The notes: generated by a model from the letters alone, not told the origin. Numbered from the stretch's first letter, positions 18,950 to 29,139 are shown. The stretch: DNA of 64,000 nucleotides from Rhizomys pruinosus (GCA_009823505.1 VZQC01013997.1:2564456-2628455), one strand, 5' to 3'. Program-made: numbers and translations.

Positions 18950-18960
18950 TTCATTTATTT
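18834..18960. repeat. B1 fragment and (TTTA)n microsatellite
   Basis: 18834-18912 is the tail half of a reverse B1. 18911-18960 is twelve TTTA units with one C interruption. Confidence 0.85.
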
Positions 18961-18964
18961 GCCC

Positions 18965-19095
18965 GTGTGTGTGGTTGTGTGTGTGTGTGCATGTACCCAC
19001 ATGGGGGTCAGGAAAAACCTTGCAGGAGTTGATTTTCTTCTTTTACCATGTGAGTCCCTGGAATCAACCTTAGGTCATCAATCTTGGTAGCAAGT
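18965..19095 (-). mobile_element. B3-type SINE
   Basis: GTGTGTGGTTGTGTGTGTG, GGGGGTCAGGAAAAACCTTG and GGTCATCAATCTTGGTAGC match the reverse B3 at 818-969. Confidence 0.6.
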
Positions 19096-19393
19096 CACAG
19101 GCCCAATAAATCTTATTTAGAATCTTTGCTTTTATTCTTGAGCCTCACAACAACCCCTTGGTCATTATGAGGTAGGTATCCCTAAAGGTAAACCGAGTCG
19201 ATCCAGGGCTTGCTTGTGGGGGCCCTCTGATACCACATACAGCACTTCTCACACGCTGTAATAAATATTACAGCTCACTGTTCTCATCAGTGTCAGAATC
19301 ATAAACCTCGATCCCTTATATAGACTTAGACTCCATGTAATCAATTCAGATGATTTATAGCATTCATAAATATATACATTTGAGCTTTAAAAC

Positions 19394-19436
<43 letters not shown>

Positions 19437-19682
19437 TTGTCTTTTTGAGACAGGGTCTCCCTGTAGCCCCAGCTGGCCTGGAACTCACTCTGTAGACCAG
19501 GCTAGCCTTGAACTCACAGAGATCCACCTTCCTCTGCCTCCCAAGTGCTAGGATTAAAGGCATGCGCCATCATGCCTAGCTGAAAGATGGTTCTTAGCCA
19601 GCACATGGGTGCTGGGAATCCAACCCAGGTCCTTTGCAAGAGCAGTCAGTGCTCTTAACTGCTGAGCTATCTCTCCAGCCCC
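19394..19682 (-). mobile_element. Chimeric B2/B1 SINE, copy 5
   Basis: On minus, 19682-19581 is 102 bp of B2 head ending CTAAGAACCATCTTTCA. From 19580 a full B1 follows (GCTAGGCATGATGGCGCATG). The tail is (AAAT)n at 19394-19438. AGCTTTAAAAC flanks the whole unit at 19383-19393 and 19684-19694. Confidence 0.92.
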
Positions 19683-19776
19683 AAGCTTTAAAACGTTTTG
19701 AGCAACATTTGAATACATTATTTAACAGGTTTATTTAGTTTTCTAATAACCACATTTTTGGTTGTACATTTGCTTT

Positions 19777-19880
19777 TTGTTGTTTTGAAAACAGGGTCTT
19801 AAGTAGCCCAAGCTGACCTTGAACTTTCTATGTAGTTGAAGATCACCTGGAACATCTGATCCTCCTGGGTACTGGGCTAT
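19777..19880 (-). mobile_element. Old B1-like monomer
   Basis: GTTGTTTTGAAAACAGGGTC to CTCCTGGGTACTGGGC; diverged and truncated. Confidence 0.55.
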
Positions 19881-19921
19881 GTGGGACCTTAAAAAAAGTA
19901 ACCAAAAAACCAAATATATAT

Positions 19922-20140
19922 GAAGGCTGGAAAGATGGTTCAGCAGTTAAGAGCACTGGCTGCTCTTGCAGAGGACCTGGATTCAATTTCCAGCACCCAC
20001 ATGGCAGCTAACAACTGCCCATAACTCCAGTTCCAAGTGATCTGATGTCCTCTTCTGGCCTCAGTGGGTATTGTGTGACACAGTTATACTTAGATGCATG
20101 CAGGCAATACACACACACATAAATAAAAATGAAAATAAAT
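19922..20140 (+). mobile_element. B2 SINE
   Basis: AAGGCTGGAAAGATGGTTCA to ACACATAAATAAAAATG. Confidence 0.9.
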
Positions 20141-20149
20141 GGATGGAAG

Positions 20150-20657
20150 TTTACTACTCAGAGGAATAAAGCAATTCAGCCACGTTAATGAGACCCGGGC
20201 TTCTTACTGAGAGCCACGAGCCCATTCCCTTCCTCTGTTGGTTCAGTTCTCTGTCATTTGCTGAAAGGTGCTAGGTCTTATGGGAGAGGCTCCTGGATAG
20301 ACTTTACTACTGCTCCCAATCTCCGCTAGTGTCTCAGGATGAGAGGTGGAACCTGGCAGTTCTGTCCTGGGGGAGAATATGCCCGCAATGGGACTGAGTC
20401 TGTTCTTAGGTCCAAATTTGCTTTCTGACTCAGAACTGTTGACACTTTAGCATCACCTTCGTTGCTGGATGCTTCTGTTCTCTCTACCTCACTACTTTCT
20501 TTCTGTGTCCTGTCCAAAACCACAGGATGCCTTGACTGTTCTGTCCCCAGGTGGCTGAAAGTTTTCTCCAGAGGATTTGGGCCCTGCAAAGGCCATGATC
20601 ATCTCCAAGTGCTGCTAAGTGTCCAGGCTGCCATTGCCTGAGCCCCAAATCCTTAAA
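20150..20657. other. Unrecognised block with a minus-strand open frame
   Basis: Minus 20589-20326 is open for 87 codons (includes KESSEVERTEASSNEGDAK). An overlapping frame continues to 20690. The Ser/Glu-rich, hydrophilic translation looks protein-like, so a decayed retrocopy is possible. I cannot name a parent. Confidence 0.3.
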
Positions 20658-20993
20658 CCTTATGGTTAATCTTGTTTGTCCATTTGGCAAGATTTAGAAT
20701 TACTCAGGAGACATGGCCCTGGGTGTGTCAGTGAAGACATTCCATAGAAGTTTAACAGGAGGGAAGAAAGACCCGCCCCACATGTGGTACCATCCCCTGG
20801 GCCAGCATGGGATGCTGAGCAGTAGCGACATCTCTGCTTCTGCATGGCAGGTGCAACAGGACCACCCACCTGCGGCTCCCACCGCCATGCTTTCCTACAT
20901 CCATGGACTGAACCTCTTCGAACCCCAAGTCAAAATAAATCCATCCTTAGGTTGCATTTGTGAGGTGTTTTGTCTCAGCAAGAGTAACTAATG
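20658..20993 (+). mobile_element. URR1-type hAT-like repeat
   Basis: GGTTAATCTTGTTTGTCCA, GTCAGTGAAGACATTCC, AGACCCGCCCCACATGTGG and the end GTTTTGTCTCAGCAAGAGTA match the rodent interspersed repeat I know as URR1. The family name is from memory. Confidence 0.55.
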
Positions 20994-21505
20994 TCACCTC
21001 ACATGAAGCTCAGCCCACCCCAAGCCCTCACTATGGACAGGCCTGGGTAGAACCTTCCCTCTCCCTAGGACGTGCTCTAGGCTCTCTCCTCTCTCCTGGT
21101 GTTCAGTACTGCTTTCTTTGGTTCCTCACAGGCTCCATCCCCCACACCCTTGTGGAAACTCCCTGCCGCATATTTTGGGGTGACGCCAGCACATGTTCAG
21201 AACATAGGGTAGGAACTCCTTGTGTTTCTGGGACATCTGTCAAGCCACACAGCTTCTAAGACAACACCTGTGGAAGGACAGATGCCCTCAGGGCCACTGC
21301 GGGCCCATGATGATGTCATCTCATTTCCCCAGGAGCCAGCATCTCTGTGACAACTTCAACATCCCAGCGTCTGACACCGCCACAAGGATGTGCTCAGTTG
21401 AAGTAGTAATCGCCCTCAGGAGAGGGAACAGCTGTGCGGCCTCCATTAGCCATCCATAATGCCTTGTGGTCTACCTGTCCAGATACGCTTTCCTATCAGT
21501 GATCT
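20994..21505. other. Non-repetitive intergenic sequence
   Basis: No gene or repeat recognised. The open frames in it lack any family resemblance. Confidence 0.45.
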
Positions 21506-21509
21506 TATT

Positions 21510-21920
21510 TTATTTTGTTTTATTTTTTTTCTCTTTTTTGAGGCAGTGTCTCCTTGTAGCCCAAGCTGGCCTGGAACTCATTATGGAGACCAGGCTGGCC
21601 TTGAGCTCACAGAGACCTGCCTGCCTCTGCCTCCTGAGAGCTGGGATTAAAAGTGTGCAACACCTTGCCCAGCAAGACATCATCTATTTTATTTTATTTT
21701 ATTTATTACTTTTTACTGTTATGTATATGAGTGTTTTGCCTGCATGTATATAAGTGCACATGTGTCATTCAGTGGCCAAAGAGGTGGGAAGAGGGCATTG
21801 GATCCCCTGGAACTGGAGTTATGGACAGTTGTTAGCTGCCATGTGTGTGCTAGGAACCAAACCCAGGTCCTCAACAAGAGCAGCCAGTGCTCTTAACCAC
21901 TGAGCCATGTCTCCTGCCCA
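21510..21920 (-). mobile_element. Adjacent reverse B1 and B2 SINEs
   Basis: 21510-21676 is a B1 (TTTGAGGCAGTGTCTCC). 21677-21920 is a B2 with (TTTTA)n at its tail side and the head CATGTCTCCTGCCC. Confidence 0.9.
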
Positions 21921-22054
21921 AGAGATCATTTCAGTGACATGCAGTGTTGATGAACACCTGACATGGAAATTTAACTGAGGATCAAGTTCTTATTTGTGTC
22001 AACACTTTACTCAAATAGCTCCCACACCAGAGGTTTCACTACATGGCTTCTATA

Positions 22055-22090
22055 CTAGTTCCTTTTCTGTTGCTGTGACATACGTGAGTA
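22055..22090 (-). mobile_element. Short end of a URR1-type repeat
   Basis: AGTTCCTTTTCTGTTGCTGTGACAT resembles the terminus also seen at 62980-63005. Confidence 0.4.
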
Positions 22091-22192
22091 GTTTTCTAAA
22101 CTATCACCCCGTTTCATAGGATATAACAGTGTAGTCTGCTTTCCTGACTAAATATTTTTTTAGCTTAGTATCACTGGTTAATAAAACTTCTT

Positions 22193-22503
22193 AGGCCAGG
22201 CATGGTGGCGCACGCCTTTAATCCTAGCACTTGGGAGGCAGAGGCAAGCAGATCTCTGTGGGTTTAAGGCCAGCCTCGTCTACAGAGTGAATTCCAGACC
22301 AGCTGGGACTAAAGGGAAACCCTGTCTCAAAAATACCAAAAAAAAGCCGGGCGTGGTGGCGCACGCCTTTAATCCTAGCACTCGGGAGGCAGAGGCAGGC
22401 GAATCTTTGTGAGTTCAAGGCCAGCCTGGTCTACAGAGTGAGTTCCAGGACAGCTGGGGCTACAGGGAGACCCTGTCTCGAAAAGACCAAAAAAAAAAAA
22501 AAA
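22193..22503 (+). mobile_element. Two B1 SINEs in tandem
   Basis: 22193-22342 ends in an A run, into which a second, near-consensus B1 (22347-22503, GCCGGGCGTGGTGGCGCACG) has inserted. Confidence 0.95.
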
Positions 22504-22514
22504 TTCATGTCTCN

Positions 22515-22620
22515 CTTCGGACTTTGGCTCCGTTCGGTGTCCTTCGGGAGGGAGTCCCTCTCTTGTTAATCTTGATCTACCTTTACTGTTTTGCTCCTCT
22601 TTTATTTTCTCCTTTTTTGT

Positions 22621-22654
<34 letters not shown>

Positions 22655-22785
22655 CAGGTCGACCAGTTGTCCGCTTCGGACTTTGGCTCCGTTCGGTGTC
22701 CTTCGGGAGGGAGTCCCTCTCCTGTTAATCTTAATCTACCTTTACTGTTTTGCTCCTCTTTTTATTTTCTCCTTATTTTCCCTTT
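22515..22785. repeat. Direct duplication of about 107 bp around a poly-C run
   Basis: CTTCGGACTTTGGCTCCG begins at 22515 and again at 22674. The two copies are nearly identical through GTTTTGCTCCTCTTT. They are separated by 31 C (22622-22652) and GGCAGGTCGACC. An N sits at 22514, directly before copy 1. Confidence 0.9.
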
Positions 22786-22894
22786 CGTTACTTTTCACAC
22801 ACACGCCCGGTACCTTATCCCTGGCCCCTTTTCTGCTACAGCTCTCTTTTCCTTTTATCTGGAGTTTTATTGACTAATCTTTAGGCTGAGTAAT

Positions 22895-22942
22895 TAAAAC
22901 AAACACATATATATATACATATATATTTCATATATTTTTTTT

Positions 22943-22981
<39 letters not shown>

Positions 22982-23215
22982 TTATATATATAATATAAAA
23001 ATATACATATATATTTCATACATATATATTTTTTATTTTTTTTAAAACAAAAACATAATATTTTTTTATATTATATACATAATATAAAAAATACATATAT
23101 ATTTCATATATATATATATTTCTTTATTTTATTTTTAAAAAAAAACATATATAATAGTTTTTTATATTATAATATATAAAAATAACTAACATATCTAGTT
23201 CATATATACGCTTTT
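22895..23215. repeat. AT-rich degenerate tandem array
   Basis: Modules of roughly 70-110 bp share ATATATATTTCATA, a T run, and TATTATATATAATATAAAAA. Three to four copies are visible, with a T run of about 38 near 22941-22978. Several TA-palindromes occur. Confidence 0.8.
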
Positions 23216-23464
23216 TATTTTACTTTTTTTTTCTTTTTTTATTATTGGTTTGGGGTGGCAGGAACAGAGGTCTCCCTCTCGTTCGTCCCCCTGGACCCTC
23301 ATGCACTGAAATCCACTGGTGGCGCTAGGCCTCCCCGCACCGACCACCTCCCGCCTCTTACCTACTGTTCTCTATTTCATATTTTACCTTATATTCTCAT
23401 CATCTTTTCCTACCACCCTTTTCTTTTTTTGTTTTTGTTTACTCCTTTGTTCCTTTTCTTTCTT
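23216..23464. other. Unrecognised, locally CpG-rich then pyrimidine-rich
   Basis: 23255-23350 contains several CpGs (CTCTCGTTCGTCC, CCCGCACCGACC). It is followed by T/C-rich sequence. No gene or repeat family assigned. Confidence 0.35.
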
Positions 23465-23905
23465 TTTTTTTGTATGAATTTATTTTTTGCATTTAGGTTT
23501 GTGCACCTCTGTCGTGTAATTCTGTGGGGGTCAGAAGGGGGCGTCGGCTTCCCCTGGACCTGGCGTTCCCGCACGGTTACTCACCGCCGTGTGGATGCGG
23601 GAATTGAACCCCCAGGGTCCTCTGTCGAGAGCAAGTCAAGCACTATTTAACCACTAGGCCATCTCTTCTCCAGCCCCTTATTACCCCATGTCGTTCACTA
23701 TTCTCAGCTTTCGTTTTATATTTAGCTTAATTTATTTATTTATTTAGTTAATTTATTTATTTATTATTATTTGGGTGCTGGTTTTGAGACAGGTCTTCCT
23801 GGAGCCCCCAGCGTCCTGTGAACTAGCTCTGTAGACCAGGCTGGCCTTGAAACTCACAAAGATCCGCCAGTTCCTCCATGCAGGATACGGCCACCACGCC
23901 CGCTT
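23465..23905 (-). mobile_element. Reverse B2 and B1 SINEs with abnormal indels
   Basis: 23465-23680 is a B2 with scattered one- to three-base insertions (GAACCCCCAGGGTCC, CATCTCTTCTCCAGC). 23775-23905 is a B1 with similar damage (GGAGCCCCCAGCGTCC). (TTTA)n lies between. Confidence 0.8.
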
Positions 23906-24015
23906 TTTTTTTTTTAATCTTATTTTATTATGCTGTTTTATTTTATTTTTCTGTTTTTTTTACTTTTCATTTTTATCTTTTTTTCTTTTTTTTTTTTTTT
24001 ATTTTTTTTATATCC

Positions 24016-24240
24016 GGGCTGGAGAGATGGCCTAGCAGTTAAGAGCGCCAACCGCTCTTGCAGAGGACCCGGGTTCGATCCCCAGCACCCACATGGCGGC
24101 CAAGAACCGTCTGAAACTCCAATTCCAGGAGAACTCCAGTTCCAGGGGAATCAGACACCCTCTTCTGACCTCCGCGGCATTGCACGACACGGGTGCACAG
24201 ACTTGCATGCAGACAGTACATTCATACACATACGAAAGAA
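24016..24240 (+). mobile_element. B2 SINE, internal-duplication type
   Basis: GGGCTGGAGAGATGGCCTAG to CATACACATACG; close to the consensus of its type. Confidence 0.95.
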
Positions 24241-24900
24241 AATATCCATCCCCTTTGTCACAGCTTTGGGAAAAATATTGTACAATGTCTACTTGTAGGG
24301 GAACACATTTTTATTCACTCTGGAAAACTGAGTCATCTTTGTTTTAAACTTCTTCTCTTAATTCTGAGAACACATCTGAGGAATCGAGGTAAGCAAGCTT
24401 TCCACCGTCCTCTGGGGAATTCCATACAACAAAAGAATTGAGCTCCCACACAGGATGGCTGCACAGCTCCCCATGGATGATATTTTTAGTGCTTAGCGAT
24501 GTGGGTTAGCACCGACTTAAGGAGGTGGAGATCAGGTACTCCGCTCTGTGGAGGAGCCCACGTCTAGACCTCCCTCACACCTGCTCATTCAAACCCGTCG
24601 TGCTTATCAGTTTTTTTTTCCTGTCTGTGCCGCTTCACATTGGCTTCTGGGTTTCCGGCTTTCAGTGTAAGAGAGGAAAGTCCACTTCATGGTGTCAAAT
24701 GCAGGCCAAAGGTAGTGTCTGGTAATGTCTGGTCTTTCCCCAAGTATTCCACGTAAGCCACAGCTGAGACTGGAAGGAACTGACAGCATATCGAAGAAAA
24801 GGAAAAAAAAACCTAAACACTCTTGTAAACCCTCCCCGTTGCTTGAAATGGGAAAGTGATGAGCTACACAGCTTTCTTTCTAGCCCTTAAAAATCACATC
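24241..24900. other. Non-repetitive intergenic sequence
   Basis: 660 bp without a recognised gene or repeat. Confidence 0.45.
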
Positions 24901-24902
24901 TG

Positions 24903-25187
24903 GGGGCTGGAGAGATGGCTCAGTGGTTGAGAGTGCCCGACTGCTCTTGCGGAGGACCTGGGTTCGATTCCCAGCACCCACATAGTGGCTAAGAACCATC
25001 TTTAAGCTGGGCATGGTGGCACACGCCTTTAATCCTAGCACTTGGGAGGCAGAGGCAGGCGGATCTCTGAGTTCCAGGCCAGCCTGGTCTACGGAGTAAG
25101 TTCCACGCCAGCCTGGTCTACAGAGTAAGTTCCACACCAGCTGGGGCTATAGGGAGACCCTGTCTCAAAAAAAAAAAAAAAAAAAAC
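24903..25187 (+). mobile_element. Chimeric B2/B1 SINE, copy 3
   Basis: B2 part 24903-25005 (103 bp, ending CTAAGAACCATCTTTAA), B1 from 25006 (GCTGGGCATGGTGGCACAC). The B1 holds an extra 37 bp tandem copy of GCCAGCCTGGTCTACRGAG plus TAAGTTCCAC. Flanks AAATCACATC and AAACCCACATC are an imperfect target duplication. Confidence 0.87.
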
Positions 25188-25244
25188 CCACATCCAATTT
25201 AAAGTCATTGGTCTAGCCTCATGAATAATTCTTTTTTTATGAAT

Positions 25245-25795
25245 AATTCTTTTTTTTAATTTTTTTTTTTTATTTTTGTATGTGTATGAATGTACTGTCT
25301 GCATGTAGGTTTGTGCACCCATGTCGTGCAATGCTGCGGAGGTCAGAAGAGGGTCTCAGATTCCCCTGGAACTGGAGTTCTCCTGGAATTGGAGTTTCAG
25401 ACGGTTCTCAGCTGCCATGTGGGTGCTGGGGATCGAACCTGGGTCCTCTGCAAGAGTGGTCGGCGCTCTTAACCGCTAGGCCATCTCTCCAGCCCCATGA
25501 ATAAATTTTTAAAAGTTTTTGTTTCTGTTATTTGCTAGATTAAAAAACCAAAAACAAAACTAGGGGGCTAGAAAGATGGCCTAGCAGTTAAGAGCGCCAA
25601 CTGTTCTTACAGAGGATCTGGGTTCGATCCCCAGCACCCACATGGCGGCTGAAACTCCAATTCCAGGAGAACTCCAGTTCCAGGGGAATCCGAAACCCTC
25701 TTCTGACCTCCGAGGCATTGCACGACACGGGTGCACAAACCTGCATGCAGACAGTACATTCATACACATACAGAAATTAAAAAAAAAAACAAAAA
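25245..25795. mobile_element. Convergent pair of B2 SINEs, both internal-duplication type
   Basis: 25245-25495 is reverse, with ATGAATAATTCTTTT left and ATGAATAAATTTTTAA right as a likely target duplication. 25563-25795 is plus and lacks the GAACCGTC block before AAACTCCAATTCC. Confidence 0.92.
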
Positions 25796-26534
25796 CTAAA
25801 AGAACACTTTCTGCTCTTCCAAAGGATCCAACTTCAGTTCTTTTTTTCTTTAATTAATTAGTTAATTAATTAATTAATTTGAATTCTACAGGCTAACCAA
25901 CACAGGCTGTTTTAAATTCTGTTTGCATCAAAATGTACTTCTCAGAAGTAAATCATGCAAAGACTTCTAACCTAAAAATATCAATTACATTTTGTAGCAG
26001 CTCTAGTCTCTTCTGTTCTAGTTAACTAGTCTGGCTGGTAGGCATTTACACAAATTAGGTTGTTCTTCCAGTGAAAGAGTGAATGTGGGCATATATGTTT
26101 CAAAAGAAAGCGACTTCTTATGAGCTACAACATACAAACAGCCTTTCTAGGAGGAAAACAGATCACAGTTAAAACAGGGCTTGAGCTCTTGCGGTTTATT
26201 TCTGTAGATGACATCTTTTGCTCCTTGCTGAGAAAAGGGAGTTGATATTAAATCTTATCCAGACAAAATAACCAATCAAGCAGATGAAAAGAAAATGGAC
26301 AAGGTGATAAAACCAAAGAACACTTCTAGAGAGAACTTATTCTTCTATCTGTAGATGGTGATGAGATAACGTGTGGTGAAATATCTTAGTCACACAGATT
26401 AGAAGTTGTAATTGTGTTGCAGTTTTGTCACTGGAAAGTTTGCACATTCTTCTGAAAAAAAGGCTTGACTGTGATAAGTTACCATTTGAAGGAATAAGGT
26501 GGATTCAAGCTTACTCAGTGAACCACCTGTTTTA

Positions 26535-26568
26535 TTTTTTTAAAAATTTTAATATATATTTTTAAATT

Positions 26569-26627
<59 letters not shown>

Positions 26628-26828
26628 TATGTGTATGAATGTACTGTCTGCATGTAGGTTTGTGCACTCGTGTCTTGCAATACCCCAGAGGTCAGGAGAG
26701 GGCATCGGATTCCCCTGGAACTGGAGTCAAAGACAGTTCTCAGCCGCCATGTGGGTGCTGGGGATCGAACAAGAATCGAGTTGCAAGAGCAGTCGGAGCT
26801 CCCAACCGCTAGGCCATCTCTCCAGCCC
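26535..26828 (-). mobile_element. B2 SINE with long (TTTA)n, inside the SPATA6 pseudogene
   Basis: Target duplication GAACCACCTGTTTTA at about 26520-26534 and 26829-26843. The tail side carries about 55 bp of TTTA repeats (26571-26627). Confidence 0.93.
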
Positions 26829-27159
26829 TGAACCACCTGTTTTAAAGAAAGGAATACAGATACTGATCACATTGAAAGCTTTCATTGAGGATTGATGGCT
26901 GACACAGTTTATGGTGGGTCGAGTCAGGAACTTTCCTGTGTGTGAGAAACGAGCAACAGGCTTTTTTGTATAAGTTCCTGTACATCTTGTCCATGCTGTT
27001 CTCAAAGACGGGTTGGTGGGATTTTCCCTTATAAGAGGCTGCCAGTTGACCAGTACTCACCATCATCCAAATGGACAGTCCCATGTGGCCGCTGAGAGGA
27101 GGAGTTATTTTTCAGGGTCGCTGTCATAGGCAGAGTCTCTGTATAAAAGACTTCTTTTT

Positions 27160-27239
27160 TTCAAGGCCAGCCTGGTCTACAGAGCGAGTTCCAGGACAGC
27201 TGGGGCTTCAGGGAGACTCTGTCTCGAAAAGACAAAAAA
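27160..27239 (+). mobile_element. 5'-truncated B1 inside the SPATA6 pseudogene
   Basis: Only the last 80 bp of B1 (CAAGGCCAGCCTGGTCTAC onward). Flanked by AAAAGACTTCTTTT at about 27146-27159 and again at about 27241-27254, so the truncation happened at insertion. Confidence 0.92.
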
Positions 27240-27810
27240 AAAAGACTTCTTTTCAGTTCCAGTTCCTCATCTTTATTTGGGTCTCTCTCTTCACTCAAGT
27301 TGTGCAGCCACATCTCCAGGGTCTACTGCTTCAGGGAACTCCTCTTCAAACACCATTCTGGCATCGAATACCAGTGGGAAAGTGGCTGGGACACCTCGTG
27401 TCTTTTTGTATTGGCCAGACACTCAGATACTAAGACAGATGTCCTCCTTGTCTTTCAGCACCAGTCCTAGACAAGCTAAGCGCCAGGGCGCATTGCAGCG
27501 CCTTCACCTTCATCCACGCGGGGAGGGACAGAAGGGAGGGACCCGGAAGGCGGAGCGGGGACAGGGAGGAGATGAGGTGGCGGTGGCAGCTGTGGCCCCA
27601 GGCCGGGGTCCAGCTTGGGTACCGCCAGAGCAGCAGCTGAGCTCAGGGCGCGGACTCCCGAGTTCAGTTCTTAGCAACTACATCGGATGGGCCACAGCTG
27701 CCTATAACTCCAGCTCCTGGGGAATCTGACACTCTGTTCTGACCTCCAAGGATATGTATGCACAAACACACACAGACACATACCATGCACAAATAAAGAA
27801 AATTTATTAA

Positions 27811-27966
27811 GCCGGGTGGGGTGGCGCACGCCTTTAATCCTAGCACTTGGGAGGCAGGGCGGGCGGATCTTTGTGAGTTCAAGGCCAGCCTGGTCTACAA
27901 TGTGAGTTCCAGGACAACTGGGGCTACAGGGATACCCTGTCTCGAAAAGACCAAAAAAAAAAAAAA
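27811..27966 (+). mobile_element. B1 SINE
   Basis: GCCGGGTGGGGTGGCGCACG to CTGTCTCGAAAAGACC plus A15 and G7. Confidence 0.92.
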
Positions 27967-28090
27967 AGGGGGGGGTCCCTCAAAAAGACAAGGAAAAAAA
28001 AGAAAAGAAAATTTTATAAAAGAAAGAAAAAGAGAAACCCATCTTTTAACCCTCTGAGAACACATTTCTCCAACCCCAGGAATCGGACTG

Positions 28091-28392
28091 TTTTTTTTTT
28101 TTTTTTGGTCTTTTTGGGTCTTTTTTGAAACAGGGTCTCCCTGTAAGCCCCAGCTGGCCTGGAACTCACTATGTAAACCGGTTGGCCTTGAACTCACGAA
28201 TCTTCCTGCTTCTGTCTCCGGAGTGCTAGGACTAAAAGTTGTGCACCACCATGCCCATCAGAATCTGTCTTCGTGTTGTGTTGTTTTTCTTTTCCTTAGA
28301 GGCGGACGTGGTGGATGTGACAGCCTCCGCCAGCACTCAGGAGGCAGAGTGAGGGTTCCAAGGTCAGCCTGGGACTACAGGGAGACTGTTTC
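28091..28392. mobile_element. Two diverged B1 SINEs
   Basis: 28091-28258 is reverse, with a doubled GGTCTTTTTG at its tail side. 28300-28392 is plus and shortened (GGCGGACGTGGTGGATGTG). Confidence 0.8.
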
Positions 28393-28559
28393 TTTTTTTT
28401 TTAAAAAATAACAAACAAAGAAAAAGTTTCCTTAAGATTCCCAGGAAAAGAAAAACTCTTCTAACAACTACAGACCAAAGCCCAGTGCTTTTATTAATAA
28501 TTTAAATTTCCCTTTTTATATATGCAAATATTTCTTTTGGAGAGAATTTAAAAGAAATC

Positions 28560-29139
28560 CAATTTTTTTTTGTTTTTTTTTTTTTTTATTGGAAAAAAGA
28601 AAATAGAAAAAACATGTACTTCTTCTTATATTCCCAACCACATCCCATCAACCACCCAATTCAACTCACACAGTACATTCCACCCAAATCTACTAATTTT
28701 GGTTTCTTTTTCAGAAAAATTTTATTGGTCCTTTTTATGTAATACCTTACTTTCTGTCAATAAGTGAATTCATATTATTTTATTTGTAACTTTTTTTTTT
28801 GTTTTTTTCTTTATTTCATTAAAAAAAACATATTGAAAAATAAACTATATTCTAATATTCTATCCTTAATCAGTAAAATGTTTATCTTCATATTTAACAA
28901 TCATCTATTGTTGGACATCTAGTTTCTTTACAATGTATGATGACAGTACCTAATACTTATGTTACCTATATAAAAGGCACTTAAATGGTTAACAATTTCT
29001 TCTACTGAATTTACAAGAAATAGTTCTGATTTGCCAGAGAAAGTATAAGTCAGGATTAGGTTTTGATAAAATATTATATTTGCAGCTCCTACCCTGCAAT
29101 GCACAATCCTCTATTGCTTTAAAGAAAGAATGACCTAGT
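28560..29139. other. AT-rich unclassified sequence
   Basis: Strongly AT-rich with several T runs and no recognised gene or repeat. Because L1 3' UTR sequence follows directly at 29140, part of it may be divergent L1. Confidence 0.35.

Larger units (their letters stand above)
25846..27662 (-). pseudogene. SPATA6: SPATA6 processed pseudogene with large internal deletion
   Basis: The parent encodes spermatogenesis-associated protein 6, needed for the sperm head-tail connecting piece. Reading leftward: GC-rich 5' UTR, ATG at 27513-27511 and MKVKALQCALAL. Then, after a frameshift, LKDKEDICLS, VSGQYKKTRGVPATFPLVF and ARMVFEEEFPEAVDPGDVA. The next sequence is ERDPNKDEELELKRS, then RDSAYDSDPE, GTVHLDDGEYW and ENSMDKMYRNLYKKAC from the C-terminus. 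About 360 residues between these blocks are missing. Stops and frameshifts occur throughout. The 3' UTR probably runs left to a T-run at about 25846. Introns are absent. TTCAGTTCTT flanks the insertion on both sides. A reverse B2 (26535-26828) and a B1 piece (27160-27239) inserted later. Confidence 0.88.
25800..27810 (+). mobile_element. B2/B3-type SINE split by the SPATA6 retrocopy
   Basis: The left piece (25812-25845) reads CTGCTCTTCCAAAGGATCC and AACTTCAGTTC. The right piece (27660-27810) continues TTCAGTTCTTAGCAACTAC, TATAACTCCAGCTCCTGG and ends in an AT-rich tail. Together they make one element interrupted by 1.8 kb. Confidence 0.8.

Noticed and set aside
27277..27729. 150-codon plus-strand open frame with Arg/Gly/Ala-rich C-terminus
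   Set aside because: It is antisense to the SPATA6 pseudogene and its GC-rich 5' UTR.
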